In this document: in pieces, positions 7,279 to 14,463 of the stretch
Position numbering within the stretch: the first letter of the stretch is position 1
Layout: every line of letters starts with the position of its first letter
Assembly (NCBI GenBank): GCA_025350775.1
Contig: JANXXF010000143.1
Location: 1 to 16,224, forward strand
DNA: 16,224 bases
From: Actinomycetes bacterium
GTDB lineage: Bacteria > Actinomycetota > Thermoleophilia > Gaiellales > Gaiellaceae
Direction of reading: 5' to 3'
The notes under the pieces: model-generated
What the model saw: only the letters and a program-made list of their open reading frames with translations
The model's database searches: none
Told to the model about the DNA's origin: nothing
Translations under genes and position numbers: made by a program

Positions 7279-7330
7279 TTCTGTCTCCTTACTTGAAAAC
7301 GATCCCCTCGATCCGAGGCTCGTTGCGCTC

Positions 7331-7356
7331 GTACCCACTCGTACCGGTCCGTAAAC
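7331..7356 (-). promoter_or_regulatory. Sigma-B-type promoter for the Asp23 operon
   Basis: On the minus strand GTTTAC (7356-7351) and GGGTAC (7336-7331) are separated by 14 bases, close to the general-stress sigma-B/SigF consensus (GTTT, 12-16 bases, GGGTA). It would give a leader of about 45 bases before ATG 7278. Sigma-B control of asp23 is established in Staphylococcus; its use here is inference. Confidence 0.65.
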
Positions 7357-7407
7357 GGCTCGCCGGAGTGACGCGGTACGATCGCCCCTACGTCGACCCA
7401 GGAGCTG

Positions 7408-8199
7408 ATGACCGTGAAGCGCGCGTACGCAGATGTCTCGTTCGGTCAGCTTCATTACCGTGAGCTGGGCGAGGGCGAGCCGATTCTCTTCCTCCACAAG
7501 ACACCGTCGAGCTCGGTGCAGTTCGAGCGCTGCGCACCGTTTCTCGCGCACGCCGGCTACCGCGTACTCGCGCTCGACACACCCGGCTTCGGCCTCTCCG
7601 ACCGCCACCCCACCCAGCCGACGATGCGCGAGTACGGCCTTGCCGTGCATCAGTTCCTCGACGCGCTCGGCATCGACAAGCTGCATCTCTTCGGGCATCA
7701 CACGGGCGCGACCATCGCCCTGGAGGCGGCCGGCCAGAACCAGGCGCGCTTCCTGACGCTCGGCTTCGGCGGCATCCTGGCCGTCGAGACCGACGAGGAG
7801 CGTGACGCGCTGAAGCCATACCTCGGCACCTACCTGTGGGAGCCCGACTCACGCGGCGAGTTCCTCGAGCGCTACCCGACGAAGCCGCTCAACGACTGGC
7901 TCACCGAGGACGACCCCGAGCAGTACTTGATCGAGGCGACCGCGTATCTCGAGGCCGGCCCGCTGTTCTGGTGGTCGTACGAGGGCGTCCGCAACCACCG
8001 CCCGTACGACATCCTGCCGGCCCTGACGATGCCGACCCTCTTCCTCAACCAGGAGCTGGGCCGCTGCCACGACCAGACGGTGCGCGCACACGCCGTGACG
8101 CCGGGTGCGAAGTACGTCTGCCTGCCCGGCACCAGCGAGGGCTGTATGGACGATCCGGCGGCGTTTGCGGGCGCCGTGCTGGCGTTCCTAAAGGCGTAG
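7408..8199 (+). CDS. Alpha/beta-hydrolase fold protein with altered catalytic residues
   Basis: The product has 263 residues with the alpha/beta-hydrolase order: strand PILFLH (25-30), VLALDTPGFGLSDR (53-66), the elbow LFGHHTGATIALEAA (94-108), and a cap region about 125-195. The acid-strand region TLFLNQELG is at 210-218, with a final helix AFAGAVLAFL. The nucleophile position of GxSxG is His98 (GHHTG). The site where catalytic His is expected reads LPGTSEGCMDDP, with Cys246 in the GH place. It is therefore not a standard serine hydrolase. The start is ATG 7408, or GTG 7414, which has better spacing to the AGGAG at 7400. It is transcribed divergently from the Asp23 operon. Confidence 0.85.
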   Translation: MTVKRAYADVSFGQLHYRELGEGEPILFLHKTPSSSVQFERCAPFLAHAGYRVLALDTPGFGLSDRHPTQPTMREYGLAVHQFLDALGIDKLHLFGHHTGATIALEAAGQNQARFLTLGFGGILAVETDEERDALKPYLGTYLWEPDSRGEFLERYPTKPLNDWLTEDDPEQYLIEATAYLEAGPLFWWSYEGVRNHRPYDILPALTMPTLFLNQELGRCHDQTVRAHAVTPGAKYVCLPGTSEGCMDDPAAFAGAVLAFLKA

Positions 8200-8247
8200 G
8201 AGAAACCGGCACAGAGTCGTGACAGTCGCGCGGGTAGCGTCGGTGAG

Positions 8248-8910
8248 GTGGCGCGGCTCGCAGACTTGCCGGAGGGAGAGCGACCGCGCGAGCGGCTGTT
8301 GCGGCTCGGGCCGCGGGCGCTCGCCGATCGGGAGCTGATCGCGCTCGTGCTGCGGAGCGGGCGGCCGGGTGCGAGCGCCCTCGCCGTCGCGGAAGGCCTG
8401 CTCGCGGAGTTCGGCTCGGTCGCCGCGCTTGCGCGAGCACTCCCGGGGGAGCTTGCGCGCTACCCAGGCGTCGGCCCGGCGAAGGCAGCGTCGCTGACTG
8501 CGGCGTTCGGGCTCGCGGCGGCGGCAGCCGATCCGCCGCCGGCCGGTCCCGTCCTTCGCTGCGCCGGCGATGCAGCCCGGATCGCAATGCGCGAGATCGG
8601 CGGCGAACGCCGGGAGTGCGTCGCGGTGCTGGTGTGCGACTCGCGCAACCGCCTCTCACGAGTCGAGCGGGCGGGCGAGGGAGCCGTCGCCCGGGCACAG
8701 CTCAACGTCCGCGAGATCCTCAACTGCGTCCTTCGCCACGACGGCCGAGCCTTCGCCGTCGCGCACAACCATCCGTCGGGCGACCCCGAGCCCGGCACCG
8801 ACGACGTGGCCGCCACGGAGAGCCTGCGGACGGCAGCCCGTGCTGTGGGCCTGCGCTTCCTCGGTCACGTCGTCGTGACGCGAGACGCGTGGGCGAGTGT
8901 CAGCCCTTGA
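8248..8910 (+). CDS. radC: RadC family (JAMM/MPN domain) protein
   Basis: The product has 220 residues from GTG 8248. The N-terminal helical part has the RadC opening LPEGERPRERLLRLGPRAL and DRELIALVLRSG. A helix-hairpin-helix GVGPAKA lies at 74-80. The JAMM metal site is Glu123, then HNHPSGDPEPGTDD (173-186) with His173, His175 and Asp186. The Ser normally found eight residues after the second His is Gly183. RadC proteins are common in mobile and defence regions, and their biochemical role is unsettled despite the old repair name. The gene ends convergently with the HsdM-S gene, sharing 11 bases. Ribosome binding site weak (GGTGAG). Confidence 0.93.
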   Translation: MARLADLPEGERPRERLLRLGPRALADRELIALVLRSGRPGASALAVAEGLLAEFGSVAALARALPGELARYPGVGPAKAASLTAAFGLAAAAADPPPAGPVLRCAGDAARIAMREIGGERRECVAVLVCDSRNRLSRVERAGEGAVARAQLNVREILNCVLRHDGRAFAVAHNHPSGDPEPGTDDVAATESLRTAARAVGLRFLGHVVVTRDAWASVSP

Positions 8911-10990
8911 GGCCGGCGAAGGCGCGGTTGAGGATCGAGGCACGAAGGGCCGCGAAGGCGGGCGCCTGCTCCTGTCGGTGTTCTTCGACACGCGCCACGA
9001 TGTCGAGCACGCCCGCCAACCGCTGCTGCTCAGGTAGTGAAGGCAGCAAGATCGCGTGCGCCAGGAGTGCCTCGGGTTGGACGCGCTGGCGCCTCACCCC
9101 GAGTCCCTTGCTTGAGACAGCGAGCTGGTTCCAGGTTTCCGGGGACTGGAAGTAGCCGAGCAGGAAGCGTGGATCAACGCGGTCAGTGGCTATATCGAAA
9201 GTCGGGAACTCGTTCGAGACGTAGAACCCGTCGAACCGCTCCGGAACAAGAGCGTACGCCCCTTCGAACGCGGACAATCGGCTGTAGATGAACTGTCCAG
9301 CGCGCACCCGATTAAGCGTTCGTGCGCTCGTCCGCCCGCCGTCGATCGGAGGCTTCTCGAATAGCCCTCGGCCGAAGTTCAAAACACCGATGTTTGGATA
9401 TTCCGAGAGCCTATCGACGGTGACTCCGTCCACCGTCGGCTTGAGTAGCTCGTGGAGCGGAGTCGTGATCCATCGCCCAAGGGGTGTCAGACTTGACCTA
9501 TCGGCGGTTTGAGCCTCGTGAATCGCCTCGAGCAACGCCATGATCCTCCGTTCCGTCGTGACCAGCTGGGCGACTAGATCGGCGGGGGGGAGATGCGCGA
9601 GGTCGTTGGCCCGACTCGGATTCTTCCGATCAAGATCGAAGCGGCGGTCGTTCTCAATCTCGCCGACCGACACTCGCCACGCACGCTCGTTTTCGACGCG
9701 GCCTTCGCGCTGCGCACCGCCCCACCACCCCTGACAGTCCTTCAACTCCTCGATCCGAAGCGGCCGCGTCTTCGAGTACTTCCTTCGTCCTTCCGGGGGC
9801 GCGATCTCGTAGAACCACACTTCGCGCGTCGGCCCGGTCTTCTCGAAGAAGAGGAGATTCGACGGGATGTCCGTGTACGGCGCGAACACACCGTCGGGCA
9901 GACGCACCACGGTGTGCAGGTTGCACTCCGCAAGCAGCCGCTCCTTCACCCGCGCCGCCACGCCATCGCCGAAGAGGAAGCCGTTCGGCACGACCACACC
10001 GCAACGCCCGCCGGATTTCAGCGTCCTCTGGACGAGCTGGATGAAGAGCAGCGCTGTTTCGCCCGTCCGCGTCGCATCGGGGAAGTTCGCCTGGATCGAC
10101 TTCTCCTCCTCGCCGCCGAACGGCGGATTCGTCAGCACCACGTCGACGCGGTCGGCCTCGCGGATCTGCGTCACCGGCCGCGACAGCGCGTTGTCACGCA
10201 CGATCGCCGGCTGCTCGACCCCGTGCAGGGCCAGGTTCATCATCGCCAGGAGGTAGGGCAGCGGCTTCTTCTCGGTGCCGCGCAGGCTCGCCTCCAGGGC
10301 GCGACGGCCCTCCGCCGTCTCAGCCGACGGCGCCATCTCCTCGAGGGCCTCCACGAGGAAGCCACCGGTACCGCACGCCGGGTCGAACACCGTCTCGCCC
10401 AGGCGCGGCGCCACCTGCTGCACCATGAACCTGATCACCGGGCGCGGCGTGTAGAACTCGCCCGAGTCGCCGGCCGCGTCGCGCACCTCGCGCAGCATCG
10501 ACTCGTACAGGTGCGCCATCGTGTGGATGTCCTCCGACGACGCGAAGTCGATCTTCGCCACCTGGTCGATCACGTCGCGCAGCAGGTAGCCGGAGAGCAT
10601 CCGGTTGTACGTCTCGCCGAACACCGCCTTGAGCGTGTCGCGGGAGTCGCCCGCTCCCTCGCCCGACAGCTCGCGCAGGTACGGGAGCAGCCTGCCGTTG
10701 ACGAAGTCGAGCAGCTCCCGCCCGGTCCGGCCGTCGGGCGGAGACGGCGCCCAGTCGCGCCAGCGGTGCGGCGCCTCGATCGCCGGCTTCCAACCGCGGT
10801 CGGTCACTTCACGACGTTGCTCCAGCGCGTCGAATGCGCGGAGGAAAAGCAGCCACGCCAGCTGCGGTATCCGGTCGAGGTCGCCGTTGAGGCCGGCGTC
10901 CTTGCGCATGATGTCGCGCGCCGTCTTGATCGCCGAGCTCAGGCGCACCTGCGGCGTGGTGGACTCCGGTGCTGAGCGCCGCCTAGCCAT
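8900..10990 (-). CDS. Type I restriction-modification fusion: HsdM methylase plus half HsdS
   Basis: The product has 696 residues. Residues 12-150 are the HsdM N-terminal helical domain (IKTARDIMRKDAGL, WLLFLRAFDALE). Residues 178-450 are the N6-adenine methylase with GEFYTPRPVIRFM, AdoMet motif DPACGTGGF (203-211) and catalytic NPPFGG (288-293). A helical linker (about 466-494) leads to one target-recognition domain and S-type helix (about 500-696), with YPNIGVLNFGRGL, GQFIYSRLSAFEGAYALVP and LPSLPEQQRLAGVLDIV. A normal HsdS has two such recognition domains; here there is one, fused in frame. The start is ATG 10990, eight bases inside the end of abiEii. The motifs needed for adenine methylation are all present. 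Confidence 0.92.
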   Translation of the reverse strand: MARRRSAPESTTPQVRLSSAIKTARDIMRKDAGLNGDLDRIPQLAWLLFLRAFDALEQRREVTDRGWKPAIEAPHRWRDWAPSPPDGRTGRELLDFVNGRLLPYLRELSGEGAGDSRDTLKAVFGETYNRMLSGYLLRDVIDQVAKIDFASSEDIHTMAHLYESMLREVRDAAGDSGEFYTPRPVIRFMVQQVAPRLGETVFDPACGTGGFLVEALEEMAPSAETAEGRRALEASLRGTEKKPLPYLLAMMNLALHGVEQPAIVRDNALSRPVTQIREADRVDVVLTNPPFGGEEEKSIQANFPDATRTGETALLFIQLVQRTLKSGGRCGVVVPNGFLFGDGVAARVKERLLAECNLHTVVRLPDGVFAPYTDIPSNLLFFEKTGPTREVWFYEIAPPEGRRKYSKTRPLRIEELKDCQGWWGGAQREGRVENERAWRVSVGEIENDRRFDLDRKNPSRANDLAHLPPADLVAQLVTTERRIMALLEAIHEAQTADRSSLTPLGRWITTPLHELLKPTVDGVTVDRLSEYPNIGVLNFGRGLFEKPPIDGGRTSARTLNRVRAGQFIYSRLSAFEGAYALVPERFDGFYVSNEFPTFDIATDRVDPRFLLGYFQSPETWNQLAVSSKGLGVRRQRVQPEALLAHAILLPSLPEQQRLAGVLDIVARVEEHRQEQAPAFAALRASILNRAFAGLKG

Positions 10991-11843
10991 GCGCGGCCAG
11001 TGTTTCAGCCCAGAAGGCGCGGAGCACGCGCAGGGCGTCGGAGAGGCCGGGCGTTCGGAGACCGACACTATCGGCGAGCTGGACGAAGACCGGCGCCCAG
11101 TCGGCCGGCGGATCCGCGATCTCGATAGGTACAGCGTGCGTCGCGCGCACCTCGAAGACGTGTTCGACGTTGCTCCGGAGAGAGCCATCCGGCGCGAGGC
11201 CATCCTCGATCAACAGGACGAGATCAACAAGGTCCTTGACCCTGGTGTTCTCTCGTTCGCCATACGCCCGAGTCAGCGCGTGGAGCTTTTCGGCGAAGTG
11301 CTGGGCGCGACTAACCACTTCGATCTCCACGGCGGGCAGGCCGGCGAAGGCGAGCAGGCCCGGCAGGGTGATCCGCTCGGTTCCGGCCAGCTCGTCCGAT
11401 CGCTCGACCACATCGAGGTGAACGGTCGAGAACTCGCGTCCTGCGAGCCTGGCCGTGAGCGAGAAGCGTTGACCACCCCGGCCGCCCTCAGCGTCGGCGA
11501 GCGCCTCCACCCGAATGATCTGGAACTCGAAACGGTCGCCGTACGGGTCGACGAGCAGCGACTCAACGAGGCGCTCACACATCGGAATCGCGGCATCACC
11601 ATCCCGGAGCGCAAGATCGAGGTCATTCGTCGCGCGGGCTCGCTCATCCAGGCGAACCTCGAGCGCCATCCCGCCCTTCAACACCCACTCGCCAGGCGCG
11701 GTCGTCTCGAGCCGCGCGAGCAGACACTCGAACACCACGCGGCGGCGCAGGCGGTTGAGCTCGACTGCCGTATCCGCCGTCCGCGCATTGAGACGCTGCT
11801 CCAACGCCTGCCGAAAGGCCGCCGCGTCGGCATACGTGTTCAC
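10983..11843 (-). CDS. abiEii: AbiEii/AbiGii-type nucleotidyltransferase toxin
   Basis: The product has 286 residues. The polymerase-beta-like core is clear: WVLKGGMALEVRL (53-65), then RATNDLDLAL (70-79) with Asp74 and Asp76 as metal ligands. The family motif EKLHAL (185-190) follows, with Lys186, then KDLVDLVLL (203-211). AbiEii toxins transfer nucleotides to cellular RNA; work on relatives points to tRNA. Type IV toxin-antitoxin systems of this kind act in phage abortive infection. The start is GTG 11843, overlapping the abiEi stop by four bases (GTGA). The gene end overlaps the HsdM-S start by eight bases, so the three genes are coupled. Confidence 0.9.
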   Translation of the reverse strand: MNTYADAAAFRQALEQRLNARTADTAVELNRLRRRVVFECLLARLETTAPGEWVLKGGMALEVRLDERARATNDLDLALRDGDAAIPMCERLVESLLVDPYGDRFEFQIIRVEALADAEGGRGGQRFSLTARLAGREFSTVHLDVVERSDELAGTERITLPGLLAFAGLPAVEIEVVSRAQHFAEKLHALTRAYGERENTRVKDLVDLVLLIEDGLAPDGSLRSNVEHVFEVRATHAVPIEIADPPADWAPVFVQLADSVGLRTPGLSDALRVLRAFWAETLAAHG

Positions 11844-12433
11844 TCGACCACCCGGGAGAGACTCCGCTCGATGGCAAGCGCGGCGACCGGCCCGACCCCA
11901 GCCGCGGCGGCGCGCAGCCCCCTCCGCGAGACGAGACCTCGCTCGATCGCGCCGTCGACGGCCCGGTCGAGCTGTCCCTGCTCGAGCGGGATCGCGGCAA
12001 CGTCTAGCAGCGTTCGCAGCGGCGTCGTAACCAGGAAACCCTCCCGCTCGCTGACCTCGGTCGGGCCAACTTCTCCGCGATGGAGAACGGCACCTAGCGC
12101 CTTCGCCTTGAAGCCGGGCGGCACCGTGAGGTGCACCCGCTCGGGGTTCACGTCGCCGAGGTCATGCACGACCAGAGCTGTCTCATGAGAGACAACCGCC
12201 TTCCCTCGGCTCCACAGCGACCAACGCACCAGGTCGTCGTGACGCCCGGAGGGCCACTCGGGAAGGCGGAAGATCGCGCGTTCGACCCTCAGCCAGTTGC
12301 CTCGCTCAGCGTGATACCGCTGAGAGGGGTACGAGTAGCCCACCTCGAGCGCCTGCGCCGCAGTGAAATAGCCCGACTGCCGTGCGGCAAGGGCTGTAAG
12401 GCGTCGGCGGAGGTCTGAGCGGTCAGCAAGCAC
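11840..12433 (-). CDS. abiEi: AbiEi-type antitoxin and autorepressor
   Basis: The product has 197 residues. The N-terminal winged helix-turn-helix (about 8-58) reads RLTALAARQSGYFTAAQALE then WLRVERAIFRLPEWP. It is followed by the AbiEi core AVVSHETALVVHDLGDVNPE (79-98) and HLTVPPGF, and a C-terminal domain with FLVTTPLRTLLDVAA. AbiEi proteins neutralise AbiEii and repress their own promoter. The start is GTG 12433. AAGGAG lies only two bases before it, and the predicted transcript start is within about seven bases, so initiation may be close to leaderless. Confidence 0.88.
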   Translation of the reverse strand: MLADRSDLRRRLTALAARQSGYFTAAQALEVGYSYPSQRYHAERGNWLRVERAIFRLPEWPSGRHDDLVRWSLWSRGKAVVSHETALVVHDLGDVNPERVHLTVPPGFKAKALGAVLHRGEVGPTEVSEREGFLVTTPLRTLLDVAAIPLEQGQLDRAVDGAIERGLVSRRGLRAAAAGVGPVAALAIERSLSRVVE

Positions 12434-12444
12434 AACTCCTTGAG

Positions 12445-12473
12445 ACTATATGAAATCTACAGTTCAATGACAA
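12445..12473 (-). promoter_or_regulatory. Housekeeping-type promoter for abiEi-abiEii-hsdMS
   Basis: Minus strand TTGTCA (12473-12468), 17 bases, TATAGT (12450-12445), a near-consensus sigma-70/SigA promoter in a distinctly AT-rich 90-base gap. Transcription would start near 12439-12438, only about five to seven bases before the GTG of abiEi. Confidence 0.75.
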
Positions 12474-12479
12474 ACACTC

Positions 12480-12514
12480 GTCACCCAACTATCGTTTTCA
12501 TTTAGTTTGGTGAC
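12480..12514. promoter_or_regulatory. Inverted repeat, candidate AbiEi operator or hsdR terminator
   Basis: GTCACCCAACTA (12480-12491) and TAGTTTGGTGAC (12503-12514) form 12-base arms with one mismatch around an 11-base AT-rich spacer. It lies 11 bases after the hsdR stop and just upstream of the abiEi -35 box. AbiEi proteins of known systems bind inverted repeats at their promoter. A terminator reading is weaker because no good T-tract follows on either strand. Confidence 0.6.
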
Positions 12515-12524
12515 ATCAACCGAC

Positions 12525-13766
12525 TTACGCGTACACAAGGTCTTGCATACCCGAGACCGCCTCACGAAGAGCCGCCGCTCCACCGAACCGAGTAGCGATC
12601 TCAACAGGCGTACCGATCTCAGTGAAGGGAGCCGTCTCCAACACTTTCAAGTCGTCAAGCTCCTCGATGCCGTGCTCGGCGTACTTGTCGAGCAAGGCCA
12701 GAAGAACATCCCGCGCCTCGCCTGCGAACGAATCGAAGAAGTCAGCGCGCTCACGCCGCACCCTGTCCGCACGCTGGCGCCGGTTCACCGCCGACCGGTT
12801 CCACGCGATGTGGACGAGTAGGTCGAAAGCATCGAGGTCGGACGCGTCGGAGCGCTCTGCGAGCTCACGCAACGCGACACCCCTGCTCTCCAGCTCCTCG
12901 ATCACCCGGTCACGGCCGGCCTGCGTCCGCCATTGCGCATGCAGCTCCGAAGCGCTGCCGAACAGCCGGCGCACCAGGCCGGAGACGTACTCCGAGTATT
13001 CGTGCAGACCCAGCTGCCCGCTCTCGGCATCCGGCAGGTAGTACCCCTCGGCCGTGACGTGGGCCTCGCCGCCGTCGACGTAGAACTTGCGGATGACCCG
13101 TGGCGGCGGAAGCACATCGACGTCCGGCGCCAGCTTCGGCTCACGCGGCACCGGCTCGGCAACCTCTGGCAGCGGCACGTCCTGGCCCTCTTCGTCGACC
13201 TGCTCGACGACGATCAGCTCCGGCACGCCGTCGAACGCGTCGTCCTGGAAGAGTGCCGTCGCCCCCGAGTAGTCGATGATCTCGAAGCTGAGCTTGTCGG
13301 CGTCCGTGTAGAGCCGCGTCCCGCGCCCGATGATCTGCTTGAAGTCGACCATCGAGCCGATCGGCTTGAACAGGACGATGTTGCGCACCGTCGGGATGTC
13401 GACGCCGGTCGAATGCATCTGCGAGGTCGTGGCGATGACAGGTGCCGCACGCTCCGGGTCGGCAAAGTCGCCCAGGTGCTCGAGGCCCACGTCGCCCTCG
13501 ACGCCGACGATGCGTGCGACGTAATGCGGGTACTGCCGGGTGAGGTCGCCGTTCTCCTGGTGGAGGGCGGCGCGCATCTGCTCGGCGTGTTCCGCATCCA
13601 CGCAGAAGACGATCGTCTTGGCCAGCCGGTCGGTTGCTCGCAGGTAGCGCGTCAGGTGGCGCGCCGCCGCCTGCGTCCGCGAGAGCAGAGAGACGACGCG
13701 CTCGAAGTCGGGAGTGCGGTAGAGGCCCGGGGGGATCTGCCGGCCGAAGCGGTCGAGCTGGGGGGG
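12525..13766 (-). pseudogene. hsdR: Type I restriction endonuclease HsdR, 3' part only
   Basis: The open frame encodes the second helicase domain and C-terminus of an EcoEI-type HsdR. It starts in-frame with DRFGRQIPPGLYRTPDFERV, then KTIVFCVDAEHAEQM, motif V STGVDIPTVRNIVLF, motif VI QIIGRGTRL, and the EcoEI_R_C-type end LDAFDLLVHIAWNR and onward to SGMQDLVYA. Missing are the N-terminal nuclease domain and helicase motifs I to III, several hundred residues. The match ends at a run of seven G (13760-13766 on the plus strand), and an in-frame stop lies at 13776-13778, inside foreign-looking sequence. As read here it cannot restrict DNA. It is either truly truncated or split by a mis-assembly. 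Confidence 0.85.
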
Positions 13767-13940
13767 TTGCGGACTTTATTCGCAACGGCCTCCGCCGGCC
13801 CGTAGGTAAGCGTAGAGCTTTCGCATTCGCCCTACTCGTAACCCATATTACGGCAGAACGCTGTTTGTCGTCCAGCATCAAATCGCCTACCGCTGAATAA
13901 CGATCTACGTGATGCAAGCGAGACATCACCCCCCCCCCCC
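13760..13940. other. Homopolymer-bounded 162-bp island of lower GC
   Basis: Seven G (13760-13766), 162 bp of about 53% GC by hand count (13767-13928), then twelve C (13929-13940). The flanks are clearly more GC-rich. Read inward from each flank, both borders are poly-G. One minus-strand frame (from ATG 13924) is open across it, with codon use unlike its neighbours and no recognised product. GTTGCG (13766-13771) and CGCAAC (13781-13786) form a small hairpin at the left border. It could be an assembly join through a single short read, or a real insertion. Confidence 0.6.
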
Positions 13941-14000
13941 GCCGAGCGGCTGGTCGGGCAGCGCGTGTAGTGGGCGGGCGCTCGCGCGGGGCGAACGGTC

Positions 14001-14396
14001 TCAGCGTCCGGCGAGTCGCAGCAGGAGGCGCAGCGATGTCTCTGGCCCGGGCCAATGCTCTCGCAGCAGCGGCTCGCCGCCCGACCGGATGAACCAGCGG
14101 AGAATGAACGCCGCGACGATCACATCAGCGAGCTGACCAGCCACCGGGATGAAGTCGGGAATCAAGTCGAAGGGAAGCGCGAGATATCCGACGAGTCCCA
14201 GCAGGAGCAGTTTCCGCCGTCGTGACACGCGGGCGTCGGCGAGCAGCCTGCCAAGGAGCAGAAGGCAGTCGGGGATGAATCCCGCGAGCGCACGCGCCTC
14301 CTCGCGGCGGCCGGCGAGGAGGAGGAGCGCGCCGAACGTCACCCAGGCGCCCACCGCTGCCCCGCCGAGCACGAGAAGCCAGAGCCACCACGTCAC
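14001..14396 (-). CDS. DUF1232 (YkvA-like) membrane protein
   Basis: The product has 131 residues from GTG 14396. One membrane span lies at about 3-28 (WWLWLLVLGGAAVGAWVTFG). The DUF1232 core is GYLALPFDLIPDFIPVAGQL (70-89), followed by ADVIVAAFILRWFIR. That Pro-Asp-Leu-Ile-Pro-Asp motif defines the family; its function is not established. It is separated by 67 bases from the SCO1-like gene upstream and has a poor ribosome binding site, so it may be the tail of that operon or an independent gene. Between its stop and the homopolymer island (13941-14000) I see no gene. Confidence 0.85.
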   Translation of the reverse strand: MTWWLWLLVLGGAAVGAWVTFGALLLLAGRREEARALAGFIPDCLLLLGRLLADARVSRRRKLLLLGLVGYLALPFDLIPDFIPVAGQLADVIVAAFILRWFIRSGGEPLLREHWPGPETSLRLLLRLAGR

Positions 14397-14463
14397 GGCA
14401 TGAACTCTCTCTGTCTCACCATAGATCGCGGCAGCCCTCGCCGTGCCTGGGGGTCGCTGGGCA

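Noticed and set aside
7306..7318. Small hairpin CCTCG-ATC-CGAGG in the Asp23 leader
   Set aside because: Five-base arms are expected by chance at this GC content; no support for a riboswitch or attenuator.
8900..8910. The 11-base convergent overlap of radC and hsdMS as a regulatory device
   Set aside because: Short tail-to-tail overlaps are common in compact genomes; nothing else suggests antisense control.
12480..12514. Intrinsic terminator for hsdR
   Set aside because: Not excluded, but the stem is moderate in GC and neither side has a proper T-tract, so an operator role was preferred.
13762..13924. Open frame across the 162-bp island (starts MSRLHHVDRYSAVGDLM) as a gene
   Set aside because: It has no ribosome binding site I can support, runs into the homopolymer, matches no family I recognise, and may not belong to this genome.
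13760..13940. G7 and C12 as terminal inverted repeats of a small transposable element
   Set aside because: Simple homopolymers of unequal length are weak evidence; no target-site duplication or transposase is seen. Kept only as an alternative to an assembly artefact.
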